Assembly: GCA_947173865.1 (NCBI GenBank)
Contig: CAMWGS010000050.1
Location: 1-10,580 of the forward strand
Length of the DNA stretch: 10,580 nt
Direction: 5' to 3'
DNA from: an uncultured Ruminococcus sp.
GTDB taxonomy: Bacteria > Bacillota > Clostridia > Oscillospirales > Ruminococcaceae
Part shown: positions 1-6,765 of the stretch, in pieces
How the letters are laid out: every line of letters begins with the position of its first letter
Numbering within the stretch: position 1 is the stretch's first letter
Position numbers and translations under genes: made by a program
Notes under the pieces: generated by a model
The model's database searches: none
Told to the model about the DNA's origin: nothing
The model's input: only the letters and a program-made list of their open reading frames with translations

Positions 1-213
1 AAGAAACGTGAAAATTCTGAAATCGGTATGCACGACATAAGAGTCGGTACAATAGTAGTTGAACAAGATGTTATCTTTGCAGGTCACGACGAAGTTATAA
101 CACTCTCACATTCCGCCGCTTCAAAGACCGTTTTTGCAGAGGGTTCTATAAATGCCGCTGTTTTCCTGAAAGACCAGCCGGCCGGACTTTATGATATGAG
201 TATGCTGATATGA
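1..213 (+). CDS. dapB: 4-hydroxy-tetrahydrodipicolinate reductase, C-terminal part (cut by window start)
   Basis: DapB reduces the dipicolinate-pathway intermediate with NAD(P)H in the cytoplasmic synthesis of diaminopimelate and lysine. The reading frame is open from base 1, so the gene starts outside the window. Only the last 70 residues are present, out of roughly 250 in the family. Visible family features are an EIGMHDIRVGTIVVEQDVIF segment, the DEVITLSH strand of the substrate-binding domain, and the typical DapB ending PAGLYDM (here followed by SMLI and a stop). The internal ATG at 28 is not the true start, because coding sequence with DapB character precedes it. The stop codon TGA overlaps the ATG of the next gene, which implies translational coupling. 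The identification rests on the conserved C-terminal pattern and is quite sure; nothing can be said about the NAD(P)H-binding half. Confidence 0.9.
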   Translation, partial: KKRENSEIGMHDIRVGTIVVEQDVIFAGHDEVITLSHSAASKTVFAEGSINAAVFLKDQPAGLYDMSMLI

Positions 214-602
214 TGGAAGAACTTGAAAGAGTGCGGGAGATGTTCCGCAATGACCGTTATGCAACTGAAACAGGTGCAGTTATAGACGAAATCGGTGACC
301 ATTACGCAAAAGTGAGTCTTACCATTACCGAACATCATAAAAATGCTGTAGGTGGAGTAATGGGCGGAGTTTATTTCACACTGGCAGATTTTGCTTTTGC
401 AGTGGCTTCCAACTGGCAGAAAGCAGGAACTGTTTCAATAACATCTGATATATCTTTTATCGGAGTGCCGAAAAGTGACAGAATTATTGCCGAAACTCAG
501 CTTATAAAAAATGGCAGGTCTACCTGCTGTTACAACGTAAGCGTTACCGACGACATCGGGACACCTGTTGCGGCAGTGAAGATTGTCGGATTCCATAAGT
601 AA
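210..602 (+). CDS. PaaI-like hotdog-fold thioesterase
   Basis: This 130-residue protein has the length and pattern of single-domain hotdog acyl-CoA thioesterases of the PaaI/4HBT family, which cleave acyl- or aryl-CoA thioesters in the cytoplasm. The central helix region reads GGVMGGVYFTLADFAFA (about residues 48-64). The second glycine pair and Asp60 sit where the family has its HGG motif and catalytic acidic residue. Met51 replaces the usual histidine of HGG. A later strand, VSITSDISFIGVP (about 74-86), matches the usual second hotdog strand. The ATG at 210 overlaps the dapB stop (ATGA). No clear Shine-Dalgarno precedes it, so expression probably depends on re-initiation after dapB. An ATG at 213 is an equally possible start. 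The physiological substrate cannot be read from the sequence, and a link to lysine synthesis is not implied beyond co-transcription. Confidence 0.82.
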   Translation: MMEELERVREMFRNDRYATETGAVIDEIGDHYAKVSLTITEHHKNAVGGVMGGVYFTLADFAFAVASNWQKAGTVSITSDISFIGVPKSDRIIAETQLIKNGRSTCCYNVSVTDDIGTPVAAVKIVGFHK

Positions 603-605
603 ATT

Positions 606-632
606 AAAGGGACGTTTCAAACGTCCCTTTTT
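606..632. terminator. Bidirectional intrinsic terminator between convergent genes
   Basis: A perfect inverted repeat, AAAGGGACGTTT (606-617) and AAACGTCCCTTT (619-630), forms a GC-centred hairpin with an effective loop of about five bases. On the plus strand the run of Ts at 628-632 follows the stem; on the minus strand the stem is followed by TTTAATTT. It lies between the thioesterase stop (602) and the stop of the minus-strand gene (634), so it can end transcription from both sides. Confidence 0.88.
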
Positions 633-633
633 G

Positions 634-2112
634 CTATTCTTTTTCGGAAAGATAAATTGAAAGCCTGCTCTGCATTGCTTCTGCACACTGCTGAGCGGTA
701 GTCTGTCCGTTAAAGAAGCGGTCGAATTCCTCATATGCGATATTATAGAAATCTTCTCCAGGATATATTCCCGATTTTTGTGGCACGGCTTTTTCGATAA
801 ATCCGTTGACGGATTCTATTATTTCGTCGTCAACGTATCCGATTTTTGAGTGCTTGTCACCGTTGCCGTACGGATATAAATAACCTGTATAGTCTGCAAA
901 TTCGTCATTATTATCATATTTGTTGTTTTGCGGACGTTTATCAAGCTCCGCTTTTATTTCCAGACCGCTTTTTGTTATCGGAAATCCGAAAACGCTATTA
1001 TCTGAATTATAGTATTCGTCACTTATCATATTGCTTATAAAGTCCCAAGCCAAGTCCTGTTTTTCGGAAGTTGATGTTATTGCATAACTGCTTACTCCGC
1101 CTAATTCAAGAGTTACGGGAGTATTGTGGTTGCCGATTTCTCCGAGGGTTATAATAGGTTCACCGTTGAAAACACCTTCAGTAAGGTCAAGATACTGATA
1201 ATAAATGCTTATATACGCATTGTTAAACAATGCAAGGTCGTCACGGTATTGTATCTGTTGCATTTTGAATTGTTGGTTATAATCGTCGTCAGTCCATGAA
1301 TCAGGGTCAAATGGTTCGGATTCAACGTCTATAACGTCTGCACCGTTGCAGTAGTTAAGGTAACGGATAAATTCATCATTTACAAAGTCACAGGTGTTAT
1401 TTTCAAAGTCCACCCAGTTGCACCAGTTGTAACAGCCACGACGTGAATATTTGGTATCAGTTGTAGTTTCGGGGGTTTTCCACCGGTCAATACCCATATC
1501 GTCGGGGAGATTCTCGACAATATCCATATAGGCGTTGAAGTCCCACGTTTCAATATCTTTCACAAATTTTTCTTTTGCGGTATAGTCAAGCCTGATTGAA
1601 AAACTGTTAGGCAGAACATAAAGACCTCCTTCAATTTCGCAGGCTTTTATTGCGTTCGGGACAAAACTTTCACGGGAAATATTTTCGTCACTGTCGATAA
1701 AGCCGTACAAATCGCATAATGCACCTTGTTTATAGAGATTTACAGAACCGAAGTTACCGCTTATATCGTTCATCAAAAGAACGTCGGGAATATTTCCGGC
1801 GAGTATATCTTTTGCAAAAGTGTCATCACCTATTAAGTTTGGTTGTTCACCGCTGTAATCGTTTTCATAAATTTTCATGTCAGCCTGCATATCGTCGTGT
1901 GATTCGTTGAATATGTCAATGTATTCTTTGAGCTGATAGTTCTCGTATCTTGCACCTACCGTTATATGTGGAATACTTTCATATTCCTCACGACTGCACT
2001 GTGTGTATGTCCGCATTTTCACGCTGAAATCACTGTATTTGTTTTCAATTACCGAGAATCTTCCGTCGTCACCCATTGTAAAACCCTGTATATTATCCGA
2101 ACCGAGTCCCGA
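634..2112 (-). pseudogene. Solute-binding (SBP family 1-like) part of the broken gene
   Basis: This is the 3' open stretch of the broken lipoprotein gene. The longest ATG-initiated reading is 2076-634 (480 residues), but the twelve codons before it (SGLGSDNIQGFT) continue the same protein. The first roughly 30 residues finish the propeller-like repeat. From about residue 38 (HITVGARYEN) it has the family-1 pattern: a beta strand, then LKEYIDIFNESHDDMQADMK, then a DVLLMND strand. The later YAITSTSEKQDLAWDFISNM segment and the FPITKSGLE turn are typical of sugar-binding ABC components. No signal peptide is present in this piece, so if it were translated alone from 2076 (a weak AGGG lies about eight bases upstream) it would stay in the cytoplasm and could not serve a transporter. 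Confidence 0.72.
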
Positions 2113-2889
2113 TTAATTTATGCTGAAAAGCGGTTCAATAGCTGAGTTATCGGAACGTATTCCGTAAATTGTACTTCTTGAACGGATAAACATTGAATAA
2201 TCACCTGTTCCTGCTGTTATATTGTCCTGAATACTTTCGTTGAAATCGTAAGTTACAGATGATTTTTCAAGTGAGCCGTCAGACATTATCCGACGTATCT
2301 GCATTTTGTCATCACTGGTAATTACCGCACAGACAAGCAAACCGTATTTATTATGACCTGTTGCCTCAATAGTTTCACCGTCGTCTGCGGATAGTTCACA
2401 GATATACGCACCATCAGTTTTAAATATATAGTATGTTCCGTTTATACTTGCAATCAGTGATTCACTGTCGGAAACTATATTTTCAATTATAGTTGACTTG
2501 TCGGGAACTTCGGGAAATTCACCGACAACCGACGATGTAAGAAGTTTACCGTCTGTTGAATAGGTGTTTATTTTGAAACTGTATTCGGCTACAGCATCAT
2601 ATTTTGCTTCATTGTAGTCGTCGGACATCGGGTAGGGTAAATCACCATAGTCCATATCAGCAAAAAATTCTGTTACAGTGCCGTTTTCGGAAACGTCAAT
2701 ATTATATGACACACCAATATTAAAGTCAGGTATTTCTACTTTTTCAAAGTTTTGAAAATTTCTGTCTGTTTTCCAGAACTCAGGTACAACCGTACCTGCT
2801 CCGAGAATAAAAAAGTCATTTCCGTTGTTATAGGAATTGAAACAGTAAATCTGGTTAAGACCGTCGGGAAGTTTTACGGACTCTTTTAC
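2113..2889 (-). pseudogene. Propeller-like N-terminal part of the broken gene
   Basis: This frame is open from 2889 to the TAA at 2113-2115 and reads on from SVKLPDGLNQIYCFN at its 5' end. A GTG at 2712 could be taken as a start, but about 59 codons of the same protein precede it and no Shine-Dalgarno lies there, so that start is rejected. The sequence is rich in aromatic and acidic residues and carries repeated strand-turn-strand units with DG turns, as in beta-propeller or YncE/WD-like domains. The exact fold is an inference. It lacks its own signal peptide because of the frameshift upstream. Confidence 0.65.
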
Positions 2890-3016
2890 TTAATTTTTCG
2901 GCAGTGTATGATTTCGGACTGTCCGTGTTTTCCTGTGATTTTTCTTTGGTTTTACTGCACGAAGCAGTACAGGTACAGAGCAGAACAGCTGTAATAAAAA
3001 TAATGGTCTTTTTCAT
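2855..3016 (-). pseudogene. Lipoprotein signal-peptide fragment of the broken gene
   Basis: A 53-codon frame starts at 3016 behind a near-perfect AGGAGGC site (3024-3030, eight-base spacing). It encodes MKKTIIFITAVLLCTCTASC, a short basic n-region, a hydrophobic core and a lipobox-like TASC with predicted lipidated Cys20. A Lys/Glu/Ser-rich linker (SKTKEKSQENTDSPKSYTAEKL) follows, after which the frame is lost and stops at 2855-2857. The intact start, ribosome site and signal peptide show that the gene was functional until recently. Confidence 0.75.
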
Positions 3017-3146
3017 AATAAAAGCCTCCTTTTATTCACAAGTGATTTTAAGGAGCTGAAAAGACGATTTTTTTCAGAAAATTCGGCATATCGCCTAAAT
3101 GTATGTGTGTTTTATTATGCATATTGATGATTTTTGAATTTTCCCC

Positions 3147-3175
3147 TTTAAATTTTGTGTAAACAGTGATACAAT
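3147..3175 (+). promoter_or_regulatory. Probable promoter of the sugar-binding GGDEF gene
   Basis: TACAAT at 3170-3175 is preceded by TGA (extended -10, TGnTACAAT) and, 17 bases upstream, by TTTAAA (3147-3152), a partial -35 match. The start would fall near 3182, about 38 bases before the preferred ATG at 3220. The 3017-3146 region between this promoter and the divergent broken gene is AT-rich and shows no convincing operator or riboswitch. Confidence 0.5.
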
Positions 3176-3219
3176 GAAGTTACCAAATCCCAATAAATAC
3201 TATGAAAATGGTGAAAGAA

Positions 3220-5124
3220 ATGAATGAAGAAAAAATAACACATATCGCTGTTGTTGCCGCAGGTATTGACGAGGAGTACCAGAACAACATCATAAGCGGT
3301 ATCAACAGATTTGCGGAAGAACATAATATAAACGTATCTTATTTTGCCGCTTACGGAGGTATGCTTAAAAGCAGAAGGTTTGATATAGGGGAATACAGTA
3401 TTTATAATCTGATAAATTTCAGTGCATTTGATGGTACAATACTTATGACAAATACTATCTGTGACCCCGAAACAAAGGAGCGTATAATAAAACGTGTCGG
3501 CGATTCGGGCATACCTGCTGTGGTTTTTGACTGCGGTGACTATCCTCAGCTTTATAACATAAGTATAAACAACAGTTCTGCCATGAGTGCAGTAATAAAT
3601 CACGTTATTGAAGAACACGGTGCAGAAGTAATAAACTTTGTTTCAGGACCTCTTTCAAATCCTGAAGCAACCGACAGATACCACGCTTTTCTTGACGTTA
3701 TGAAAAAGCATAATCTTCCTGTTGAGGAGGAACGTGTATTTTTCGGAGAGTTCAGAAGCCTTGACGGACGACAGGCAATAGAGGATTTTCTTGAATCGGG
3801 AATGTCGCTTCCTGACGCTTTCATATGTGCTAATGATGCTATGGCACTCACAGCCGTTTCGGCTCTCGAAAAAGCAGGTTATAAAGTTCCCGACGATGTA
3901 ATTGTAACAGGTTTTGACTATACATATAACGCAAGAAATTTCTGCCCCGCACTTACTTCCGTAAAGAGACCGCTTTTTGATATGGGATATAAGTCGGCTG
4001 AAATAATTCTTGATATAATAAACGGTAAAAATCCGCCCAAGAATATATCTCTTGAATCGTCGCCTGTATTTTCGGAAAGCTGTGGTTGCAAGACAGAAAC
4101 TTCCGATGATTACAGAATTTACAAGAAACGTACTTACAAAAAACTTGAAAATATAAATTCAGGCATAAGTATGCTCAACAGGTTTACGGCAGGTCTTGCC
4201 GAAACGGAAGAAGTTTCCGAAACAATAGACGTTCTTAATAAATTCATTGAGGAGCTTGAATGTGACAAATTCTGTCTTTGTCTTACTGAGGACTGGCAGG
4301 ACTCTTTTGGTCTGAATATTCCCGAATCGGAAGGCGGTTATGCAGGTTATATTACTTCTCCGCTGATATGGGAAAACGGTGAAAGACGTACGTGCGGATA
4401 TTTTCCGAGCCGTAATATGTTTCCCGAACCTGTTGAGACGAGCGGAAATATAAATTATTTTCTTCCGCTTCATTTCCGTGAAAGATGTTTAGGATACTAT
4501 ATTATTACAAACAGTGATTTCCCTGTTTATAGTCTGCTGTGTCATAATCTTACCATGAATCTCAGTAACTCGCTTGAAAATGTCCGAAAGCTTATCCACC
4601 TCAACAAGACCATGGACGAACTTAACCGCCTTTATGTTGTTGACCCTCTTTGTAACATCTATAACAGAAACGGTTTTATTAACCTTGCGGACGCAAAATT
4701 CAAGGAATGTGCGGATAAGAATCAGAAAGTCATGCTGACTTTTATTGATATGGACGGTCTTAAATTCATCAACGACAATTACGGTCACAATGAGGGCGAT
4801 TTTGCTATACAAAGGCTTGCAAGTGTTATTCAGGAAAGCTGTATGAACGGTATATGTGCAAGGTTCGGCGGAGATGAATTTGTTGTTTTCAGCTTTGACG
4901 TTACTGAAAACGACGCTGAAACATTTAAACGCAGATTCAGTGCAAAAATAGAAAATATGAACGCAATAATAAAAAAGCCGTATACTCTTTCGGCAAGTCT
5001 CGGAAGCGTTGTTGCAGTTGCAGGCGGTGAAACAACTCTTTACAGTGTAATAAAACAGGCAGATGAAAAAATGTATGAAGTCAAGAAACAGCGTAAAAAT
5101 TCAAGGACAGCTTCAGGAAAATAA
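3220..5124 (+). CDS. LacI-type sugar-binding domain fused to a GGDEF diguanylate cyclase
   Basis: Numbered from the upstream ATG at 3202, residues about 12-295 form a periplasmic-binding-protein-like domain as in LacI/GalR regulators: FDGTILM, IPAVVFD, SGPLSNPEATDRYHAF, PDAFICANDAMALTAVSAL and PDDVIVTGFDY. It ends in an ESCGC motif. Residues about 315-475 are a GAF-like middle region, and about 480-635 a GGDEF domain with DPLCNIYNRNGF, FIDMDGLKFINDNYGHNEGD and an exact GGDEF at 556-560. The catalytic and metal residues look intact, so it likely makes c-di-GMP from GTP. The RxxD inhibitory site upstream of GGDEF is absent. There is no helix-turn-helix, signal peptide or TM segment, so it should sense a ligand in the cytoplasm and signal by cyclase activity. 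I prefer the ATG at 3220 because GGTGA lies five bases before it; the ATGs at 3202 and 3208 lack a ribosome site. The ligand is unknown. Confidence 0.87.
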   Translation: MNEEKITHIAVVAAGIDEEYQNNIISGINRFAEEHNINVSYFAAYGGMLKSRRFDIGEYSIYNLINFSAFDGTILMTNTICDPETKERIIKRVGDSGIPAVVFDCGDYPQLYNISINNSSAMSAVINHVIEEHGAEVINFVSGPLSNPEATDRYHAFLDVMKKHNLPVEEERVFFGEFRSLDGRQAIEDFLESGMSLPDAFICANDAMALTAVSALEKAGYKVPDDVIVTGFDYTYNARNFCPALTSVKRPLFDMGYKSAEIILDIINGKNPPKNISLESSPVFSESCGCKTETSDDYRIYKKRTYKKLENINSGISMLNRFTAGLAETEEVSETIDVLNKFIEELECDKFCLCLTEDWQDSFGLNIPESEGGYAGYITSPLIWENGERRTCGYFPSRNMFPEPVETSGNINYFLPLHFRERCLGYYIITNSDFPVYSLLCHNLTMNLSNSLENVRKLIHLNKTMDELNRLYVVDPLCNIYNRNGFINLADAKFKECADKNQKVMLTFIDMDGLKFINDNYGHNEGDFAIQRLASVIQESCMNGICARFGGDEFVVFSFDVTENDAETFKRRFSAKIENMNAIIKKPYTLSASLGSVVAVAGGETTLYSVIKQADEKMYEVKKQRKNSRTASGK

Positions 5125-5154
5125 TTACAATACGGTTAAAATTTGTATTTATGC

Positions 5155-5183
5155 TTGACAAATAAAATGATTGAATGTATAAT
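5155..5183 (+). promoter_or_regulatory. Perfect consensus sigma-A promoter of the rtcB leader
   Basis: TTGACA (5155-5160) and TATAAT (5178-5183) are separated by exactly 17 bases, matching the housekeeping consensus at all twelve positions. The transcription start is expected at about 5189-5191. It lies 31 bases after the stop of the cyclase gene, with no clear intrinsic terminator between them. The next elements are the micro-ORF, a terminator and rtcB. Confidence 0.88.
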
Positions 5184-5216
5184 AATTGCATATTATAAGA
5201 AAGGACGGTGAACACC

Positions 5217-5300
5217 ATGACATTATCTGTAAATTTTACTTTATCACAACTCAATATCAAATCAGAACATGGGGTTTGCCTGCAAATTATTATACGCTGA
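5217..5300 (+). CDS. 27-residue micro-ORF in the rtcB leader, possible leader peptide
   Basis: An ATG at 5217 follows AAGGA (5201-5205) and GGTGA (5207-5211), the latter at ideal five-base spacing, and the frame runs to TGA at 5298-5300. The peptide begins MTLSVNFTLSQLNIKSEHG and ends VCLQIIIR. It has no run of one amino acid that would point to amino-acid attenuation, no signal peptide and no known family that I can name. A strong promoter and a good ribosome site before it, and a terminator 30 bases after its stop, suggest a translated leader peptide. A chance ORF inside a non-coding RNA is the main alternative. Confidence 0.4.
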   Translation: MTLSVNFTLSQLNIKSEHGVCLQIIIR

Positions 5301-5330
5301 TTCTGTAAGCTTTTATAATAATGTTTATTA

Positions 5331-5359
5331 AGCACTCCTGACTTCAGGGGTGCTTTTTT
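5331..5359 (+). terminator. Intrinsic terminator between the leader and rtcB (possible attenuator)
   Basis: AGCACTCCTG (5331-5340) pairs over ten positions, one of them G-U, with CAGGGGTGCT (5345-5354) around an ACTT loop, and is followed by six Ts (5354-5359). The hairpin ends 36 bases before the rtcB ATG. An AT-rich hairpin just upstream (TAATAA at 5317-5322 with TTATTA at 5325-5330, extended outward by GCT/AGC) reaches into the left arm of the terminator and could compete with it. Confidence 0.85.
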
Positions 5360-5395
5360 GTTGCAGACAAACAGAAAGGAAAACGGCACAGTTTT

Positions 5396-6601
5396 ATGAT
5401 TATTTTAAACGGAAAATATAATTCCGCAAAGATTTTTACCGATGTAATCGACGAAAATGCAATTTCACAGATTATTGCTCTTTGTAACCAGCCTGTAAGC
5501 AATGAAGCGAAAATCCGTATTATGCCTGACGTTCATGCGGGAGCAGGATGTACAATCGGTACAACAATGACTGTTACAGACAAGGTAATTCCGAATCTTG
5601 TCGGGGTTGATATCGGCTGTGGTATGGAAACAGTCAGACTTAAAGAAAAGCATATAGAACTGCAACAGCTTGACAAGCTTATTTACAGGACTATTCCATC
5701 AGGTTTTTCAATAAGGAAAAAGCCTCATCGTTATATCGGCAAAATCAATCTTGCGGAACTTTACTGCATTGAACACATAAATCTTGACCGTGCGGAGCTG
5801 AGCATGGGAACTCTCGGAGGAGGAAATCACTTCATTGAAGCGGACAAGGGAACAGACGGTAGTATTTATATTGTCATTCATTCTGGTTCACGTCATCTCG
5901 GTGTAGAAACGGCTAAATACTATCAGGAAGAAGCTTACAGACGACTGAACCGCAGTTCTCAGAAAGAAGTTGACGAACTTGTTGCACGTCTTAAAGTGGA
6001 AGGAAAGTCACGGCAGATTGAGTCCGAAATAAAAAAGCTTAAAAATACAAAAAACACTGATATTCCCAAGCCTCTCGCATATACTGAGGGTGAACTTTTT
6101 GAGCAGTATATTCATGATATGAAGATAGTACAGGAGTTTGCACGCCTTAACCGTCTTGCAATGATGGACGAAATTATAAAAGGAATGGGACTTCATGTTA
6201 AAGAACAGTTCACGACTATTCACAACTATATAGATACAGAAAGTATGATTTTGCGTAAGGGGGCGGTTTCTGCAAAAGAGGGTGAAAAACTTCTTATTCC
6301 TATCAATATGAGGGACGGAAGCCTTATATGTACGGGCAAAGGTAATCCCGACTGGAATTATTCTGCACCCCACGGAGCAGGCAGAATAATGTCACGTTCT
6401 CAGGCTAAGCAGAATTTTACAGTTTCCGAGTACAAGAAGCAGATGAAAGGTATTTATACTACTTCTGTCAATGCAGGCACGCTTGATGAGTGTCCTATGG
6501 TTTATAAGTCAATGAGTGATATTCTGGACAATATAGGCGATACGGCGGAAGTCAACGAAATTATCAGACCTGTTTATAATTTCAAGGCAGGGGAGGAATA
6601 A
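5396..6601 (+). CDS. rtcB: RtcB-family RNA-splicing/repair ligase
   Basis: RtcB joins RNA ends bearing 2',3'-cyclic phosphate or 3'-phosphate to 5'-OH ends, using GTP and Mn2+, in the cytoplasm. At 401 residues it has family length, and the metal and nucleotide residues are all visible: Cys75 in VDIGCG, His145 in GGGNHF, His162 and His167 in IHSGSRHLG, His276 in TIHNY, and His326 in PHGAGRIMSR, the expected guanylylated histidine. RIMPDVHAGAGCTIGTTMT near 41-59 is another hallmark. A Lys/Arg/Glu-rich, probably coiled segment covers about 183-220. The ATG at 5396 is the only suitable start, yet the AAAGGA site (5375-5380) is about 15 bases upstream, longer than usual. Transcription must come through the terminator at 5331-5359, as no promoter is visible between. 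A small basic protein gene follows after one base. There is no rtcA or archease gene here. Confidence 0.95.
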   Translation: MIILNGKYNSAKIFTDVIDENAISQIIALCNQPVSNEAKIRIMPDVHAGAGCTIGTTMTVTDKVIPNLVGVDIGCGMETVRLKEKHIELQQLDKLIYRTIPSGFSIRKKPHRYIGKINLAELYCIEHINLDRAELSMGTLGGGNHFIEADKGTDGSIYIVIHSGSRHLGVETAKYYQEEAYRRLNRSSQKEVDELVARLKVEGKSRQIESEIKKLKNTKNTDIPKPLAYTEGELFEQYIHDMKIVQEFARLNRLAMMDEIIKGMGLHVKEQFTTIHNYIDTESMILRKGAVSAKEGEKLLIPINMRDGSLICTGKGNPDWNYSAPHGAGRIMSRSQAKQNFTVSEYKKQMKGIYTTSVNAGTLDECPMVYKSMSDILDNIGDTAEVNEIIRPVYNFKAGEE

Positions 6602-6602
6602 T

Positions 6603-6761
6603 ATGAATTTTGTACCTTATGAAAAAATGAGTAAAAAGGAAAAGAAAAAAATCGACGAAAAAAAACGCCGTGACTGGTCGGGACTCAATCCCGTTACAAG
6701 AGTGGCTGAGGAAAAAAGAAAGTATTCACGAAAAGAAAAACACCCTGAAAGGTATATATGA
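6603..6761 (+). CDS. 52-residue basic protein coupled to rtcB, function unknown
   Basis: The ATG at 6603 lies one base after the rtcB stop (TAATATG) and directly behind GGGGAGGAA inside the end of rtcB, so it is almost certainly translated by coupling. The product begins MNFVPYEKMSKKEKKKIDE, contains WSGLNPVTRV (about 25-34) and ends KHPERYI. More than a third of the residues are Lys or Arg, with many Glu, giving a strongly basic and probably helical or partly disordered protein without signal peptide or membrane segment. I do not recognise a named family. Charge and position suggest RNA or ribosome contact, or help to RtcB, but that is inference. A terminator follows immediately, so it is the last gene of the unit. 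Confidence 0.75.
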   Translation: MNFVPYEKMSKKEKKKIDEKKRRDWSGLNPVTRVAEEKRKYSRKEKHPERYI

Positions 6762-6765
6762 ATTT

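Larger units (their letters stand above)
634..3016 (-). pseudogene. Broken lipoprotein gene: propeller-like N-terminal region plus family-1 extracellular solute-binding domain
   Basis: Read as one unit this gene would encode about 793 residues. It begins at an ATG (3016-3014) with a strong AGGAGG site at 3024-3030 and a lipoprotein signal peptide ending in TASC (Cys20). The signal-peptide frame stops at 2855-2857, while protein-like sequence resumes one base out of phase (SVKLPDGLNQIYCFN), so there is an extra base (or two missing) near 2885-2900, next to A runs. The second frame then stops at an in-frame TAA (2113-2115) and continues in the same frame through SGLGSDNIQGFT into the solute-binding domain. 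DG-containing repeats of about 45 residues (TDGKLL, TDGAYICEL, SDGSLEKS, DDGRFSVIE) run across the TAA, so the stop cuts a single repeated domain. The C-terminal part resembles ABC-transporter sugar-binding proteins. No transporter permease is nearby. Two lesions argue for a true pseudogene over one sequencing error. Confidence 0.82.
5189..5359 (+). ncRNA. Candidate structured leader RNA or small RNA ahead of rtcB
   Basis: The predicted transcript runs from the consensus promoter to the T tract at 5354-5359, about 170 nt. Its very first bases, CATATTATAAGA (5189-5200), can pair with TTTTATAATAATG (5311-5323) over twelve pairs with one bulged A and one G-U. Inside this, CAGAA (5263-5267) can pair with TTCTG (5301-5305). 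Such a closing stem from the first nucleotide is typical of structured leaders and small RNAs, although this one is AT-rich. I do not recognise a known riboswitch or RNA class. It could be an attenuator for rtcB, a free small RNA, or simply the mRNA of the micro-ORF. Confidence 0.45.

Noticed and set aside
435..734. Minus-strand frame of 99 codons crossing the terminator at 606-632.
   Set aside because: It overlaps two real genes and runs through the hairpin; no family resemblance.
2113..2115. In-frame TAA as a recoded or read-through stop.
   Set aside because: TAA is not used for selenocysteine or pyrrolysine, no recoding structure is evident, and a second lesion exists upstream, so gene decay is simpler.
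2113..2712. GTG at 2712 as the start of an independent 199-residue protein.
   Set aside because: The same frame continues upstream with protein-like sequence to 2889, and no Shine-Dalgarno precedes the GTG.
2885..2900. Programmed frameshift at the A runs of the broken lipoprotein gene.
   Set aside because: No standard slippery heptamer followed by a structure is visible, and a shift just after a signal peptide has no obvious purpose.
2752..2994. Plus-strand 80-codon frame in the 5' part of the broken gene.
   Set aside because: It is antisense to the lipoprotein signal and propeller coding sequence, with no ribosome site or family pattern.
3017..3219. Searched the divergent intergenic region for a riboswitch, operator or small RNA.
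   Set aside because: Only a probable promoter at 3147-3175 and the ribosome site of the minus-strand gene stand out; the short inverted repeats seen are AT-rich and not convincing.
3148..3618. Long minus-strand frame (156 codons) opposite the start of the GGDEF gene.
   Set aside because: Composition rich in Tyr, Cys and His without any family pattern, no ribosome site, and complete antisense overlap with a clear gene; the frames at 4159-4473 and 4489-4812 are rejected for the same reasons.
5270..5280. Minus-strand GGCAAACC, a core motif of the c-di-GMP-I riboswitch, attractive next to a cyclase gene.
   Set aside because: The other conserved parts (the GGGACGCAAAGCCTCC segment and flanking stems) are absent, and the motif is on the strand opposite to the leader.
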